This document shows positions 38,089 to 48,214 of a stretch of DNA of 64,000 bases, piece by piece. The notes below the pieces were generated by a model. The model saw only the letters and a program-made list of their open reading frames with translations. It made no database searches and had not been told where the DNA came from. The stretch lies in the NCBI GenBank assembly GCA_018883065.1, contig VEQT01000004.1, positions 1 through 64,000 on the forward strand. Direction: 5' to 3'. This DNA is from Flavobacterium sp. GTDB taxonomy: Bacteria; Bacteroidota; Bacteroidia; Flavobacteriales; Flavobacteriaceae. Numbering within the stretch: position 1 is the first letter of the stretch; the number at the start of each line of letters is the position of its first letter. The position numbers and the translations under genes are program-made.

Positions 38089-38107
38089 GGACAATTTTCA
38101 AATTAAT

Positions 38108-38968
38108 ATGGCAAATTTAAAGGAAATCCGTAACCGAATTACTTCCGTATCCTCAACGATGCAAATCACATCGGCGATGAAAATGGTTTCTGCCGCGAAG
38201 TTAAAAAAAGCGCAAGACGCCATTACAGCGATGCGTCCGTATGCCGAAAAATTGACCGAGTTGTTGCAAAATTTATCGGCCACGTTAGACGGAGATGCTG
38301 GTGGCGAATATACCACGCAACGTGAAGTGAAAAAAGTATTGTTGGTGGCCATTACCTCAAACCGAGGATTGTGTGGTGCCTTTAATACTAACATCGTGAA
38401 AGAAGTAAAAAACAGAACCGATTTTTATGCGGGTAAACAAGTAGATGTTTTTGCTATTGGTAAAAAAGGAAATGACGTGTTACGAAAAACACATACAGTT
38501 ATTGATAACCAGAGCGCTGTTTTTGACAACCTTACTTTTGATTCCGTTTCCGCTATTGCCGACGCCATTACCGAATTGTTTTTAAGTGGCGGATATGACA
38601 AAGTAGAATTGATTTACAATCAGTTCAAAAATGCGGCCACCCAAATAGTACAAACGGAGCAATTTTTGCCTTTGGCCGCGTTGGCTTCAGCCACTACAGC
38701 TTCAGCAGGAGATTACATCTTTGAGCCTTCCAAAGAAGACATCGTATTGACCTTGATTCCAAAATCGTTGAAAACCCAATTATACAAAGGAATTCGCGAT
38801 TCATTTGCTTCTGAGCACGGCGCACGTATGACCGCCATGCACAAAGCAACCGATAACGCAACCGAATTGAGAGATCAATTGAAATTAACATACAACAAGG
38901 CACGTCAAGCGGCAATTACCAACGAAATCTTAGAGATTGTTGGAGGAGCTGAAGCCTTAAACGGATAA
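38108..38968 (+). CDS. atpG: F0F1 ATP synthase subunit gamma
   Basis: MANLKEIRNRITSVSSTMQITSAMKMVSAAKL...NKARQAAITNEILEIVGGAEAL; start trimmed to ATG 38108. Confidence 0.98.
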   Translation: MANLKEIRNRITSVSSTMQITSAMKMVSAAKLKKAQDAITAMRPYAEKLTELLQNLSATLDGDAGGEYTTQREVKKVLLVAITSNRGLCGAFNTNIVKEVKNRTDFYAGKQVDVFAIGKKGNDVLRKTHTVIDNQSAVFDNLTFDSVSAIADAITELFLSGGYDKVELIYNQFKNAATQIVQTEQFLPLAALASATTASAGDYIFEPSKEDIVLTLIPKSLKTQLYKGIRDSFASEHGARMTAMHKATDNATELRDQLKLTYNKARQAAITNEILEIVGGAEALNG

Positions 38969-38988
38969 TTTACACCTCAAAATAAATG

Positions 38989-39016
38989 AAAAGCCAACAC
39001 GTATGTGTTGGCTTTT
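38989..39016 (+). terminator. intrinsic terminator of atp operon
   Basis: AAAAGCCAACAC-gtat-GTGTTGGCTTTT perfect 12-bp stem then T run. Confidence 0.9.
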
Positions 39017-39089
39017 TTTATTGAATAAGAGCCTCATTTGTTTGCATAAATCCCTATTTTTGTTTGACTTCAAACTAATTTCGATTCCC

Positions 39090-40556
39090 TTGGGCTTGTA
39101 CAAAAAACTCTTTAAAAACACCGCGATATATGGACTGGCTACGGTTATTCCGCGGATGTTTAGTTTTTTGTTGGTGCCCATTTATACGCAACTGCTTCCC
39201 AGAGAAGAATACGGCCAAGTCACGATTATTTTTTCCTGGATGATCTTTTTCAACGTCATCTTAGCCTATGGCATGGAAACTTCTTTTTTTCGCTTTTATA
39301 ATAAAGAATCCGATAAAAACAAAGTGGTTGAAACGAGTACGGTTTCAATTTTTACTACGTCACTTTTCTTTTTAGCGGTTTCCTTATTGTTTCGAAACAC
39401 CTTGGCCGCGGCTTCTGGAGTAAACGTGCAATACATTACCTATACGATTTGGATTTTAGTGTTGGATGCTTTTGTAATTGTTCCGTTTTCCAATCTACGT
39501 GCTCGACAAAAATCAGGACTTTATGCCTTGCTCAAAGTAGGAAATGTAGTAGTTAATTTAAGTTTAAATCTGTTTTTTCTGTTGGTGCTACCCAAAATGG
39601 CTGCGGATCAACCGGGTGGGTTTTGGGCGAGTATATTCCAGGAAAACTTTGAAATTGGCTATATATTTATTTCCAATATTTTGGCCAGTTTGGTTACTTT
39701 TTTAGCCTTGTCTTCCAATTATATGCACCTCAAATGGGAATTTGATTGGGACCTGTGGAAGCGCATGTTGCGTTACGGATTGCCCATTTTGGTAGCTGGA
39801 ATTGCCTTTGCCATTAACGAGCAGTTTGATAAAATTTTGTTGGGAAAATTACTCCCAGCCCACGTGGCAAACGCCCAAGTGGGTGTCTATGCAGCTTGCT
39901 ATAAACTGGGCCTATTCATGGTGTTGTATCGCACAGCCTATACACTGGGCATCGAGCCATTTTTCTTTAGTCACGCCAACGATGCCAAAGCCCCAGAAAC
40001 CTATGCAATGGTCACCAAGTACTTTGTGATATTTGGCTCGTTTATCCAATTGGTGGTGTTGGTTTTTGCCGATGTATTCAAGGAACTCATGATTCGGGAC
40101 ACTACCTATTGGGAAGCTATGAAAGTGGTCCCATTGATAATTTTGGCCAATTTCTTTTTAGGCATTTATACCAATCTCTCGGTTTGGTATAAGTTAATCG
40201 ATAAAACACATATTGGCGCCTATATTTCGCTGGTAGGTGCGGCGGTAACCCTAGCGCTTAATTTATTACTGATTCCAAACTACGGCTATTACGGCTCTGC
40301 AGTTGCAACCATTGCGGCCTATGGTAGCATGATGCTCATTTCGTATGTGCTGGGCAAACGCTATTACCCAATTCCCTATGATGGACTACGAATAGGGAGT
40401 TACTTGGGCAGCTCCATCTTATTTTCGATCTTGTCATTTTATTTTTTCAGGGAAAATTATATAGTTGGAACAGGTTTAATAGTAGTTTTTTTGTCGATTA
40501 TTTATTATTTCGAAAAGGACACCTTAGTGCGTTTACTGCGTTCGCCCAAAAATTAA
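39090..40556 (+). CDS. polysaccharide biosynthesis protein / lipid-linked oligosaccharide flippase (MATE-like)
   Basis: [44 protein letters not shown]; multi-TM. The 39003 start lies inside the atpG terminator; TTG 39090 is a likelier start. Confidence 0.85.
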   Translation: MGLYKKLFKNTAIYGLATVIPRMFSFLLVPIYTQLLPREEYGQVTIIFSWMIFFNVILAYGMETSFFRFYNKESDKNKVVETSTVSIFTTSLFFLAVSLLFRNTLAAASGVNVQYITYTIWILVLDAFVIVPFSNLRARQKSGLYALLKVGNVVVNLSLNLFFLLVLPKMAADQPGGFWASIFQENFEIGYIFISNILASLVTFLALSSNYMHLKWEFDWDLWKRMLRYGLPILVAGIAFAINEQFDKILLGKLLPAHVANAQVGVYAACYKLGLFMVLYRTAYTLGIEPFFFSHANDAKAPETYAMVTKYFVIFGSFIQLVVLVFADVFKELMIRDTTYWEAMKVVPLIILANFFLGIYTNLSVWYKLIDKTHIGAYISLVGAAVTLALNLLLIPNYGYYGSAVATIAAYGSMMLISYVLGKRYYPIPYDGLRIGSYLGSSILFSILSFYFFRENYIVGTGLIVVFLSIIYYFEKDTLVRLLRSPKN

Positions 40557-40569
40557 AATACTTATTAAT

Positions 40570-41004
40570 ATGCAAATTAACATCATCAATACGTCTGCCC
40601 ACCCTTTACCTAGCTATGAAACCTTGGCTTCTGCCGGGATGGATTTACGTGCAGCGATTCAAGAACCCATATCGTTGCAACCACTCGAACGCGCCTTGGT
40701 AAAAACAGGATTGTTTATTGAACTTCCCATTGGCTATGAAGCACAGGTTCGTCCTCGAAGCGGATTGGCGCTCAAAAAAGGCATTACCGTATTGAATAGT
40801 CCGGGAACTGTTGATGCCGATTACCGTGGAGAAATCGGGGTAATATTGGTGAATTTATCTCCGGAGACTTTTGTTATCGAAAACGGCGAACGCATTGCTC
40901 AGCTGGTGATTGCTAAACACGAGCGTGCCGAATGGAATCAAGTCTCCGCGCTTTCTGAAACCGAACGTGGCGCCGGTGGATTTGGTAGTACCGGCGTAAA
41001 ATAG
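40570..41004 (+). CDS. dut: dUTP diphosphatase
   Basis: [51 protein letters not shown]. Confidence 0.97.
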   Translation: MQINIINTSAHPLPSYETLASAGMDLRAAIQEPISLQPLERALVKTGLFIELPIGYEAQVRPRSGLALKKGITVLNSPGTVDADYRGEIGVILVNLSPETFVIENGERIAQLVIAKHERAEWNQVSALSETERGAGGFGSTGVK

Positions 41005-41077
41005 GCTCACAATTAAAACCAAATAAGTAGTCAAATATGGCAAAGTTTGCGAACTTTGCGCCCTAAAATCTAATCGA

Positions 41078-42088
41078 ATGAAAATCATTGTCCCTATGGC
41101 TGGGCGCGGATCAAGATTGCGTCCCCACACACTCACCGTTCCTAAACCATTAATCCCCATTGCAGGCAAACCCATCGTACACCGATTGGTTGAAGACATA
41201 GCTGGCGTTCTTAATCAAGACATTGAAGAAATTGCCTTTATTATACACAAAGATTTTGGCACCCAAGTTGAAAAAGAATTAATCGCTATTGCCGAGAAAT
41301 TAGGTTCAAAAGGAACCATTTGTTACCAAAACGAAGCCTTGGGAACAGCACACGCAATTATGTGCGCCAAAGAATCCATGAATGGCCCTATTGTAGTGGC
41401 TTATGCAGACACACTATTTCGTGCAGATTTTACCTTAGATACTTCGGCTGACAGCGTAATTTGGGTAAAACAAGTGGAAGACCCCAGTGCTTTTGGTGTT
41501 GTTCAGCTCAATGCGCAAAACCAGATTGTAGATTTTGTAGAGAAACCCAAAGAATTTGTTTCTGATTTGGCGATTATTGGTATCTATTATTTTAAATCAG
41601 GCGAAACCTTGCGTGCCGAATTACAGTATTTGCTAGACAACAACGTAGTGAAAGGCGGCGAATACCAACTTACAGATGCCTTAGAAAACATGAAAGTAAA
41701 AGGACTTAAGTTTGTGCCTGGAAAAGTAGACGAATGGATGGATTGCGGCAACAAACCAGTAACTGTAGAGACCAATTCCCGCATGTTGCAGTTTTTGCAC
41801 CAAGATGGTGAACACTTGGTATCAGACAAAGCCTTGTTGCAAAATTCTACAATTATTGCACCTTGTTTTATTGGCGACGACGTTCAACTCATAAACAGCA
41901 CAGTAGGGCCCAATGTCTCTCTGGGCAAAGGTTGTCATGTAACCAATAGTACACTAACCAATAGTTTAGTGCAAAACCATAGCCACATTAAAAACGCCAA
42001 CTTAAATGACTCCATGATTGGTAGTCATGCAACCTTTAATGGGGAGTTTACAAGCATTAGCATTGGCGATTATTCGGTATTGGAATAA
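41078..42088 (+). CDS. sugar-phosphate nucleotidyltransferase
   Basis: MKIIVPMAGRGSRLRPHTLTVPKPLIPIAGKPIVHRLVEDIA plus left-handed beta-helix tail. Confidence 0.93.
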   Translation: MKIIVPMAGRGSRLRPHTLTVPKPLIPIAGKPIVHRLVEDIAGVLNQDIEEIAFIIHKDFGTQVEKELIAIAEKLGSKGTICYQNEALGTAHAIMCAKESMNGPIVVAYADTLFRADFTLDTSADSVIWVKQVEDPSAFGVVQLNAQNQIVDFVEKPKEFVSDLAIIGIYYFKSGETLRAELQYLLDNNVVKGGEYQLTDALENMKVKGLKFVPGKVDEWMDCGNKPVTVETNSRMLQFLHQDGEHLVSDKALLQNSTIIAPCFIGDDVQLINSTVGPNVSLGKGCHVTNSTLTNSLVQNHSHIKNANLNDSMIGSHATFNGEFTSISIGDYSVLE

Positions 42089-42118
42089 CAAATATATAGC
42101 CTAAGGCAAAAGGGAAAA

Positions 42119-43474
42119 ATGGCTCTAACTAATAGGATAGTGGTTTTTGGATGTGTTTGGCTAGGATTAGTCCAGTCATTGCATGCCCAAACCGAACCCA
42201 ATGAAATTGCCAGTGCCTCCGATCAATTTCAAGACGCTTTCTACGAATCCCTTACACAAAAAGGCATAGAGAATTACGACAAAGCGGTTCTTTCACTTGA
42301 AAAATGCCAAGTACTTGAACCAAATAATGCCGTAGTTTATTTTGAGTTAGGAAAAAATCATTTGGCTCAAAAAGAGTACAATAGAGCGCATGAAGCATTT
42401 CAAAAAGCGACGGAACTTGACCCCATGAATAGATGGTTTTGGGTTGGCTTGTATGACGTGTTTTACGAAACCAAAGCCTATGAGGAAGCAATTCCCGTAG
42501 TCAAGCAGCTCATAGAATTTAATTTAGATTACCAAGAAGATTTGGTTTCGTTGTACATGAATACCCAACAGTTTGATAAGGCTTTGGTTTTAATTAACGA
42601 ACTCAACGATTCAAAAGGCAACTCTGAATTACGGGACAAGTATAGGGCTCAAATTTTAGGCCAAGGAAAATACCAATCAGCAGAAATCGATCGATTGTTG
42701 GCTGAAATCAAAAGTAAGCCGCAAGAAGAATCCAATTACTTGAGTTTGATTTTTTTGTATTCCGATCAAAATCAAGACGAAAAAGCACTTGAGGTGGCCA
42801 AAAAATTAGAAAAAAACATTCCCACTTCTGATTGGGCTCAAGTGAGTTTGTTTAAATATCATTTAGTTGCCAACGAAGGAATTCAGGCAACCAAGTCATT
42901 GCTTTTTGTTTTGGCTAGTCCCAAAGTGGAGTCCAAAATCAAACACCGCATGTTGAACGAGTTTTTATTATTTATTCAGGATAAACCCCAATTTGACGCT
43001 GATTTTGATAAGGCGGTAGGCCTACTTGTTCAAGACCCAATTGTAGCCGTAAACAAAGAGGTGGGTAAGTTTTATCAACGCAAAAAAAACGCAGCCAAAG
43101 CCATTTATTTTTATACCAAACAACTCTTGCTTACACCAGATGATATAGAGAGTTTGCGTTTACTGTGTGACTTGTACACTGAAACAGGCCAATTTAGCGT
43201 TTTGGTTACTATGGCAGCCGAGGCAGTCGATCGATTTCCGTTGCAACCACAATGGTACTATTACTCGGGTTTGGCCAATAATCAACTAAAAAATTCAGCT
43301 GCAGCCATCGCGATTTTGGAATCAGGATTGGAATATGTGGTAGACGATAAAGCCCTGGAGATTAATTTTTACATTCAATTGGGTGAAGCCCATCATAATT
43401 TGGGGAATTTTTCCCAAAAAGAATTTTATTTTAATAAAGCCGAAATGCTTGTACAACAAGCCCAAAAGAAATGA
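42119..43474 (+). CDS. exported TPR protein
   Basis: Signal peptide; repeated TPR helices (AVVYFELGKNHLAQKEYNRAHEAFQKATELDP). Confidence 0.88.
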   Translation: MALTNRIVVFGCVWLGLVQSLHAQTEPNEIASASDQFQDAFYESLTQKGIENYDKAVLSLEKCQVLEPNNAVVYFELGKNHLAQKEYNRAHEAFQKATELDPMNRWFWVGLYDVFYETKAYEEAIPVVKQLIEFNLDYQEDLVSLYMNTQQFDKALVLINELNDSKGNSELRDKYRAQILGQGKYQSAEIDRLLAEIKSKPQEESNYLSLIFLYSDQNQDEKALEVAKKLEKNIPTSDWAQVSLFKYHLVANEGIQATKSLLFVLASPKVESKIKHRMLNEFLLFIQDKPQFDADFDKAVGLLVQDPIVAVNKEVGKFYQRKKNAAKAIYFYTKQLLLTPDDIESLRLLCDLYTETGQFSVLVTMAAEAVDRFPLQPQWYYYSGLANNQLKNSAAAIAILESGLEYVVDDKALEINFYIQLGEAHHNLGNFSQKEFYFNKAEMLVQQAQKK

Positions 43475-44247
43475 GATACCTGCTTTTTACTTTAATACTC
43501 TTGTCATTTTCCTGTAAATCCAAATTTCCTAACACCGAAAGAATGGAGCCAAAGGAAACACCCGTTGTTGCGGTAGACACTTTGCGTAGTCCGGAGGATT
43601 ATTTTGTAAATAAACTGAATTTTACTACCGCCTACATCAAATGCAATGCACATTTTGAAACCGAAAAACAATCGCAACAGGTTACGGCCGAAATTAAAAT
43701 TAAAAAAGACGAAAAAATCATCATAAGCGTACGATTTCTTGGGATTACCATGGCCAAAGCCTTGATTACGCCTACACAAGTGCAGTATTATGAAAAGTTG
43801 AATAGCAATTATTTTGACGGAAATTTTGAGGCCATAAGCCAATTTGCTGGCACTGATTTGGATTTTCAAAAATTACAAAATGTGTTGCTTGGGCAAGCGA
43901 TTCAGGATTTTCCGGTCAACGAATGTAAATTTGACAAAGCAGAAAATGGGGTAAAAATTGAAAAAAACTCGGCATCTGCATTGATCACTTATTTCTTTAA
44001 TTCGGCCAATAGGAGACTTCAAAAACAGATCATACAACAACAAGCACAGGATCGGTTGCTTACCGTGAGTTACCCCAAATTTTCGAGTTATAATAATTTG
44101 ATTTTTCCAGTAAACATTCAATTAAATGCCGTTCAAAAACAAGCCAAAATGAACCTAAACATAGAATATACCGATGTCACTCTCAACGAGGAATTGTCAT
44201 TTCCGTACGCGGTTCCCTCGGGATATAAACGAATAGTTATTAATTAG
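43471..44247 (+). CDS. DUF4292-like lipoprotein
   Basis: LILLSFSCKSKFP lipobox; VRFLGITMAKALITPTQVQYYEKLNSNYFDGNF. Confidence 0.85.
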   Translation: MRYLLFTLILLSFSCKSKFPNTERMEPKETPVVAVDTLRSPEDYFVNKLNFTTAYIKCNAHFETEKQSQQVTAEIKIKKDEKIIISVRFLGITMAKALITPTQVQYYEKLNSNYFDGNFEAISQFAGTDLDFQKLQNVLLGQAIQDFPVNECKFDKAENGVKIEKNSASALITYFFNSANRRLQKQIIQQQAQDRLLTVSYPKFSSYNNLIFPVNIQLNAVQKQAKMNLNIEYTDVTLNEELSFPYAVPSGYKRIVIN

Positions 44248-44268
44248 CAAGGTCTAAAATTGATTGTT

Positions 44269-45528
44269 ATGGGAAAAATTATCACTGCCATTTTAGTGTT
44301 GTTCGCTTCTAGCATAGGATGGAGTCAGGAAAATCAACAAGAAAAATTAGAACAACGGAAGGCCGAAATCATGCGAGAAATTCGCGAAAAAGAAGCACAA
44401 TTACAGCATGTAAAGTCAAAAGAGGTTTCTGTAAAAAAACAACTTGAGATACAGCTTGAGAAAATTAAACTCAAGGAAAAACTCATCAACACCACCGAGA
44501 AACAAACCAAATTGCTGAGCAACGACATGTACTTAAATCAACTCACAATCAATAGATTAAAGAGGGAATTAACGGTGCTCAAAGACGATTATGGGCAAAT
44601 GATTGTCAAATCCTACAAAAGTCGTTCGGAGCAAAGCCGAGCCATGTTTTTGTTGTCTTCCGAAAACTTTTTACAAGCCTACAAACGCGCGCAGTACATG
44701 AAGCAATATGCCAGTTACCGCAAAAATCAAGGCTTAGAAATTCAGAATAAGTCAGAGGAATTAGTTGTCCACAACCAAACGTTAGAAGTCCAAAAAACAG
44801 CCAAACAAAAATTAATAGAGGAAAACGAAAAGGAACGTTTGGTGTTAGAAAAAGAAAAGCAGATTCAACAAGAATTGGCAAAGGCGATAAAAAAAGACAA
44901 AAAACAACTTTTGGCCGAAATCAAAAAGAAGCAACAAGAAACCAAAAATATCGACAATCAAATTGCTAAGTTATTGCGTGCAGCGATCGCGGCGGCCAAT
45001 AAAAAAACAGCTACTGCCGCAGTTAAATCAAATCCTAAAACCTCTGCTGAAACTACGAAAGCTACCGAAACTTCTGCAAAAATTGTATTGACTGCCGAAG
45101 GTAAAATCGAATCAAACAATTTCAGAGCCAACAAAGGAAAATTACCTTGGCCAGTAGAAAAAGGATTCGTTTCATTGCCTTATGGAGATCAACCGCATCC
45201 CATTGTTAAGTCGCTTATAGTTCATAATAGCGGGGTTGAAATCACCACAGATCAAGGCGCAAATGCACGAGCTGTTTTTGCAGGAGAAGTAATCAGTGTA
45301 ATGGTATTATCTCCGGTAAATAAAGCCGTTATGATTCAACACGGGGATTATTTTACCGTGTATCAAAACTTAAATAGCGTGTCGGTAAGTAAGGGAGATA
45401 AAGTGTCTATTAAGCAACCAATTGGCCGTATCAGAACCAATGGCGATACGGGTAAAACGGTGCTAAAATTTACGATATCACAAAATACCGTTTACAACAA
45501 TCCCGCCACCTGGCTTTTTAACATGTAG
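44269..45528 (+). CDS. murein hydrolase activator EnvC family / M23 peptidase-domain protein
   Basis: Signal peptide, long coiled coil, C-terminal LytM-like VEKGFVSLPYGDQPHPIVKSLIVHNSGVEITT. Confidence 0.93.
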   Translation: MGKIITAILVLFASSIGWSQENQQEKLEQRKAEIMREIREKEAQLQHVKSKEVSVKKQLEIQLEKIKLKEKLINTTEKQTKLLSNDMYLNQLTINRLKRELTVLKDDYGQMIVKSYKSRSEQSRAMFLLSSENFLQAYKRAQYMKQYASYRKNQGLEIQNKSEELVVHNQTLEVQKTAKQKLIEENEKERLVLEKEKQIQQELAKAIKKDKKQLLAEIKKKQQETKNIDNQIAKLLRAAIAAANKKTATAAVKSNPKTSAETTKATETSAKIVLTAEGKIESNNFRANKGKLPWPVEKGFVSLPYGDQPHPIVKSLIVHNSGVEITTDQGANARAVFAGEVISVMVLSPVNKAVMIQHGDYFTVYQNLNSVSVSKGDKVSIKQPIGRIRTNGDTGKTVLKFTISQNTVYNNPATWLFNM

Positions 45529-46038
45529 TTAAACAAAAAGCGCTTTTAGTTCGGTGGCGTCATGTGGGCTCATTTTTCCAGCCAACACTAAACTCAATTG
45601 TTTGCGGCGTAAAGCAGCTTCAAATCGTTGTTTTTCTAGGTCTGTTTCTGGCATTACTGGCGGAACTTCTACTGGCCGACCCGTATCATCAACCGCCACA
45701 AAGGTATAGATGGCTTCGTTGGCTTTGTTTCGATTGCCTGTTTCCCGGTCTTCTACCCACACGTCAATGAAAATCTCCATGGAGCTCGTAAAACTTCGGG
45801 ATATTTTTGCCTCAACAGTAACTACACTTCCTAAGGGAATAGATCGGTTAAAAGCCACATGATTTACCGATGCAGTTACGGCTACTCGGCGTGAATGCCT
45901 TCGCGCAGCTATACTGGCAGCACGGTCCATGCGCGCCAATAACTCGCCGCCAAATAAATTATTTAACGGATTAGTTTCGCTAGGTAAAACTAAGTCGGTA
46001 AGAACTGTAAGTGATTCAGAAGGGGTTCTGGCTTGCAT
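45529..46038 (-). CDS. acyl-CoA thioesterase (hotdog fold)
   Basis: TVLTDLVLPSETNPLNNLFGGELLARMDRAASIAARRHSRR. Confidence 0.95.
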   Translation of the reverse strand: MQARTPSESLTVLTDLVLPSETNPLNNLFGGELLARMDRAASIAARRHSRRVAVTASVNHVAFNRSIPLGSVVTVEAKISRSFTSSMEIFIDVWVEDRETGNRNKANEAIYTFVAVDDTGRPVEVPPVMPETDLEKQRFEAALRRKQLSLVLAGKMSPHDATELKALFV

Positions 46039-46054
46039 AGGCTAGGTATAAAAA

Positions 46055-46073
46055 ATCCCGCAATCAGCGGGAT
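46055..46073. terminator. hairpin between minus-strand thioesterase and HU/SPOR genes
   Basis: ATCCCGC-aatca-GCGGGAT. Confidence 0.65.
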
Positions 46074-46079
46074 AATTGA

Positions 46080-47012
46080 TTATAATTCTTTGATGAGTAT
46101 CCAAGCTTCTGGGTTGGATTTTACAATTTCGGTTTGTGCGGCTTTGGCTTCCGCATAAGTTAAATAGCTGCCATACAAAACAGGAAATAAGCCGTGTTTG
46201 TTTTGTTCTAAACGACGCGCAGGATAGCCTTGTTTTGTTAAATTTTGCAAAACAATATTAGCGTTTCCTTCATTTCTAAACGCACCTGCCACAATATGAT
46301 AGGGCATTTCTTCAGCTGCAACAGGTAAAGAAACGCTGCAAATAGGGTTTTGAATTAAAAAGGTTGCTTCTTGAATTGACTGTTGTACCTCTTTTTGTAC
46401 TGCTGTTTCAACTAGCAAGGTTTCATGCTCAATTTGATCGTTGTATAATTTTAGGCCAACACTCCCGGTGGCTGTAAGCGCCAAGACAAAAATTGCAGCA
46501 TATTTGAGATAAGCGGGTGTTTTTCTTCGTTCAGGAGTAAATTGTATAGGAGCTTTTTCTTCAAGCTCTTGTACTTCTTTTTTAAGTTCTTCCCGAAGAA
46601 TTTTAGGAGAAACAAAGGTTGTTAATCCAAAGGCTTCTGGCAGGTAGTTCAAATTATCAGCAGGAGTAAATAGCAAATTATTTTCGGCTGTTAAAGCAAT
46701 TTCACCAATATTTTTAAGAGTAAAATTCCCATTCACTTGCAAAATGCTTTTCCATATTGCAATTTCACTTTCTATAGCCTGAATCGCATTTTCGTAGGAA
46801 GTTTTTTCAGCTTCCGCGATGTGGTTGGCTAACAAACCGTCGTTGTTTTTGAGATGAGTGGTAAACGAAATTACTTTTTTGGGAGGGAAGAACGAATGAT
46901 TAGCTTCATACAAATAAGCCGATTGTATTTCAGATAGAAATGCACCAAAACCTGGAACCGTTACACATTGGTGACGGTAGAGTAGTTCAGAAATATAGCG
47001 TTCAATCTTCAT
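46080..47012 (-). CDS. HU-CCDC81-like N-terminal plus SPOR C-terminal transmembrane protein
   Basis: MKIERYISELLYRHQCVTVPGFGAFLSE; TM YAAIFVLALTATGSVGLKL; SPOR-type YHIVAGAFRNEGNANIVLQNLTKQGYPA. Confidence 0.88.
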   Translation of the reverse strand: MKIERYISELLYRHQCVTVPGFGAFLSEIQSAYLYEANHSFFPPKKVISFTTHLKNNDGLLANHIAEAEKTSYENAIQAIESEIAIWKSILQVNGNFTLKNIGEIALTAENNLLFTPADNLNYLPEAFGLTTFVSPKILREELKKEVQELEEKAPIQFTPERRKTPAYLKYAAIFVLALTATGSVGLKLYNDQIEHETLLVETAVQKEVQQSIQEATFLIQNPICSVSLPVAAEEMPYHIVAGAFRNEGNANIVLQNLTKQGYPARRLEQNKHGLFPVLYGSYLTYAEAKAAQTEIVKSNPEAWILIKEL

Positions 47013-47113
47013 GAAAGCAAAGTTAACCAATGCGAAAGAGTAGCAAAATATAATTCATAATTTTTTTCAACAATTTCCGATTATTCGCTACTTTTCATCT
47101 TCAATTTTATACT

Positions 47114-48214
47114 ATGCGCCACGAAGAATTACTCTATGTATTAGCCTTGCTAAAAGCCGAAGGCATTGGAGATGCCACCGCCAAAAAACTAATTTCCCGC
47201 TGCGGATCAGCTGAAGCGGTTTTTAAAACCCCCTTATCTCAACTCAAAGGAATAGGAAAAGGAGCAGAGAATATTCTCCGTAAACTTAACTCTCCCCATT
47301 TGTTTATAGCCGCCGAAGCCGAGTTAAAATTTATTGAATCCAATTGCATACAAACGGCTTATTTTTTGGCAGACAACTATCCAGAACGACTCAAACATTG
47401 TTTTGACGGACCCATTCTACTCTTTTCGAAAGGTAATATAGATTACAACAACCGTAAAATTATCAGCGTTGTGGGCACCCGTCAAGTTACGCCGCATGGT
47501 GCTGCGTTTTGCAGGCAACTCATTTCCGATTTGGCACCTTTAGACCCCATTATTGTGAGTGGATTTGCTTTTGGAGTTGATATTGTAGCACACCAAGCAG
47601 CATTAGAACAGGGCTTGCAAACTATTGCGGTAGTCGCTCACGGATTAGATTTACTTTATCCCAAAGCCCATCAAAAATACCTTCCTCAACTGCAAGAAAA
47701 CGGCGGTTTACTTACAGAATTTTGTAGCGGAACGCCACCCGAAAAGGAAAATTTTATAAGGAGAAATCGCATTGTGGCTGGTATTTCAGAAGCGACCATC
47801 GTAATTGAATCGGCCGAAAAAGGAGGCTCACTCATCACCGCCAACCGAGCTTTTGACTACAACCGCGATGTCTTTGCGGTACCTGGACGTGTAACCGATA
47901 AATATAGCCAAGGCTGTTTGCAGCTCATCCAATCGCAAAAAGCACAGCTACTCAGTAGTGCAGCCGATTTGGTATATCACCTCAATTGGGAACTCAACTC
48001 GCCAACAAAAGCGGTTCAAAAACAATTGTTTGTCGAGCTCAACTCAGACGAACAACAGGTTTATGATTATTTGTTAACCAACGGCAAAGAAGAACTTGAT
48101 TTTATTGCGATGGGTTGCGCGCTGCCCATTTACAAATTGTCGGGATTGTTGCTCACGCTGGAATTAAAAGGTGTAATTCGGCCATTGCCGGGCAAATTAT
48201 TTGAAGCTATTTAG
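47114..48214 (+). CDS. dprA: DNA-processing protein DprA
   Basis: VVGTRQVTPHGAAFCRQL, VSGFAFGVDIVAHQAALEQG, FIRRNRIVAGISEATIVIESAEKGGSLITA. Confidence 0.97.
   Translation: MRHEELLYVLALLKAEGIGDATAKKLISRCGSAEAVFKTPLSQLKGIGKGAENILRKLNSPHLFIAAEAELKFIESNCIQTAYFLADNYPERLKHCFDGPILLFSKGNIDYNNRKIISVVGTRQVTPHGAAFCRQLISDLAPLDPIIVSGFAFGVDIVAHQAALEQGLQTIAVVAHGLDLLYPKAHQKYLPQLQENGGLLTEFCSGTPPEKENFIRRNRIVAGISEATIVIESAEKGGSLITANRAFDYNRDVFAVPGRVTDKYSQGCLQLIQSQKAQLLSSAADLVYHLNWELNSPTKAVQKQLFVELNSDEQQVYDYLLTNGKEELDFIAMGCALPIYKLSGLLLTLELKGVIRPLPGKLFEAI

Noticed and set aside
39003-39089. N-terminal extension of the flippase (MCWLFLLNKSLIC...)
   Set aside because: Starts inside the atpG terminator hairpin; the conserved N-terminus begins near 39090.
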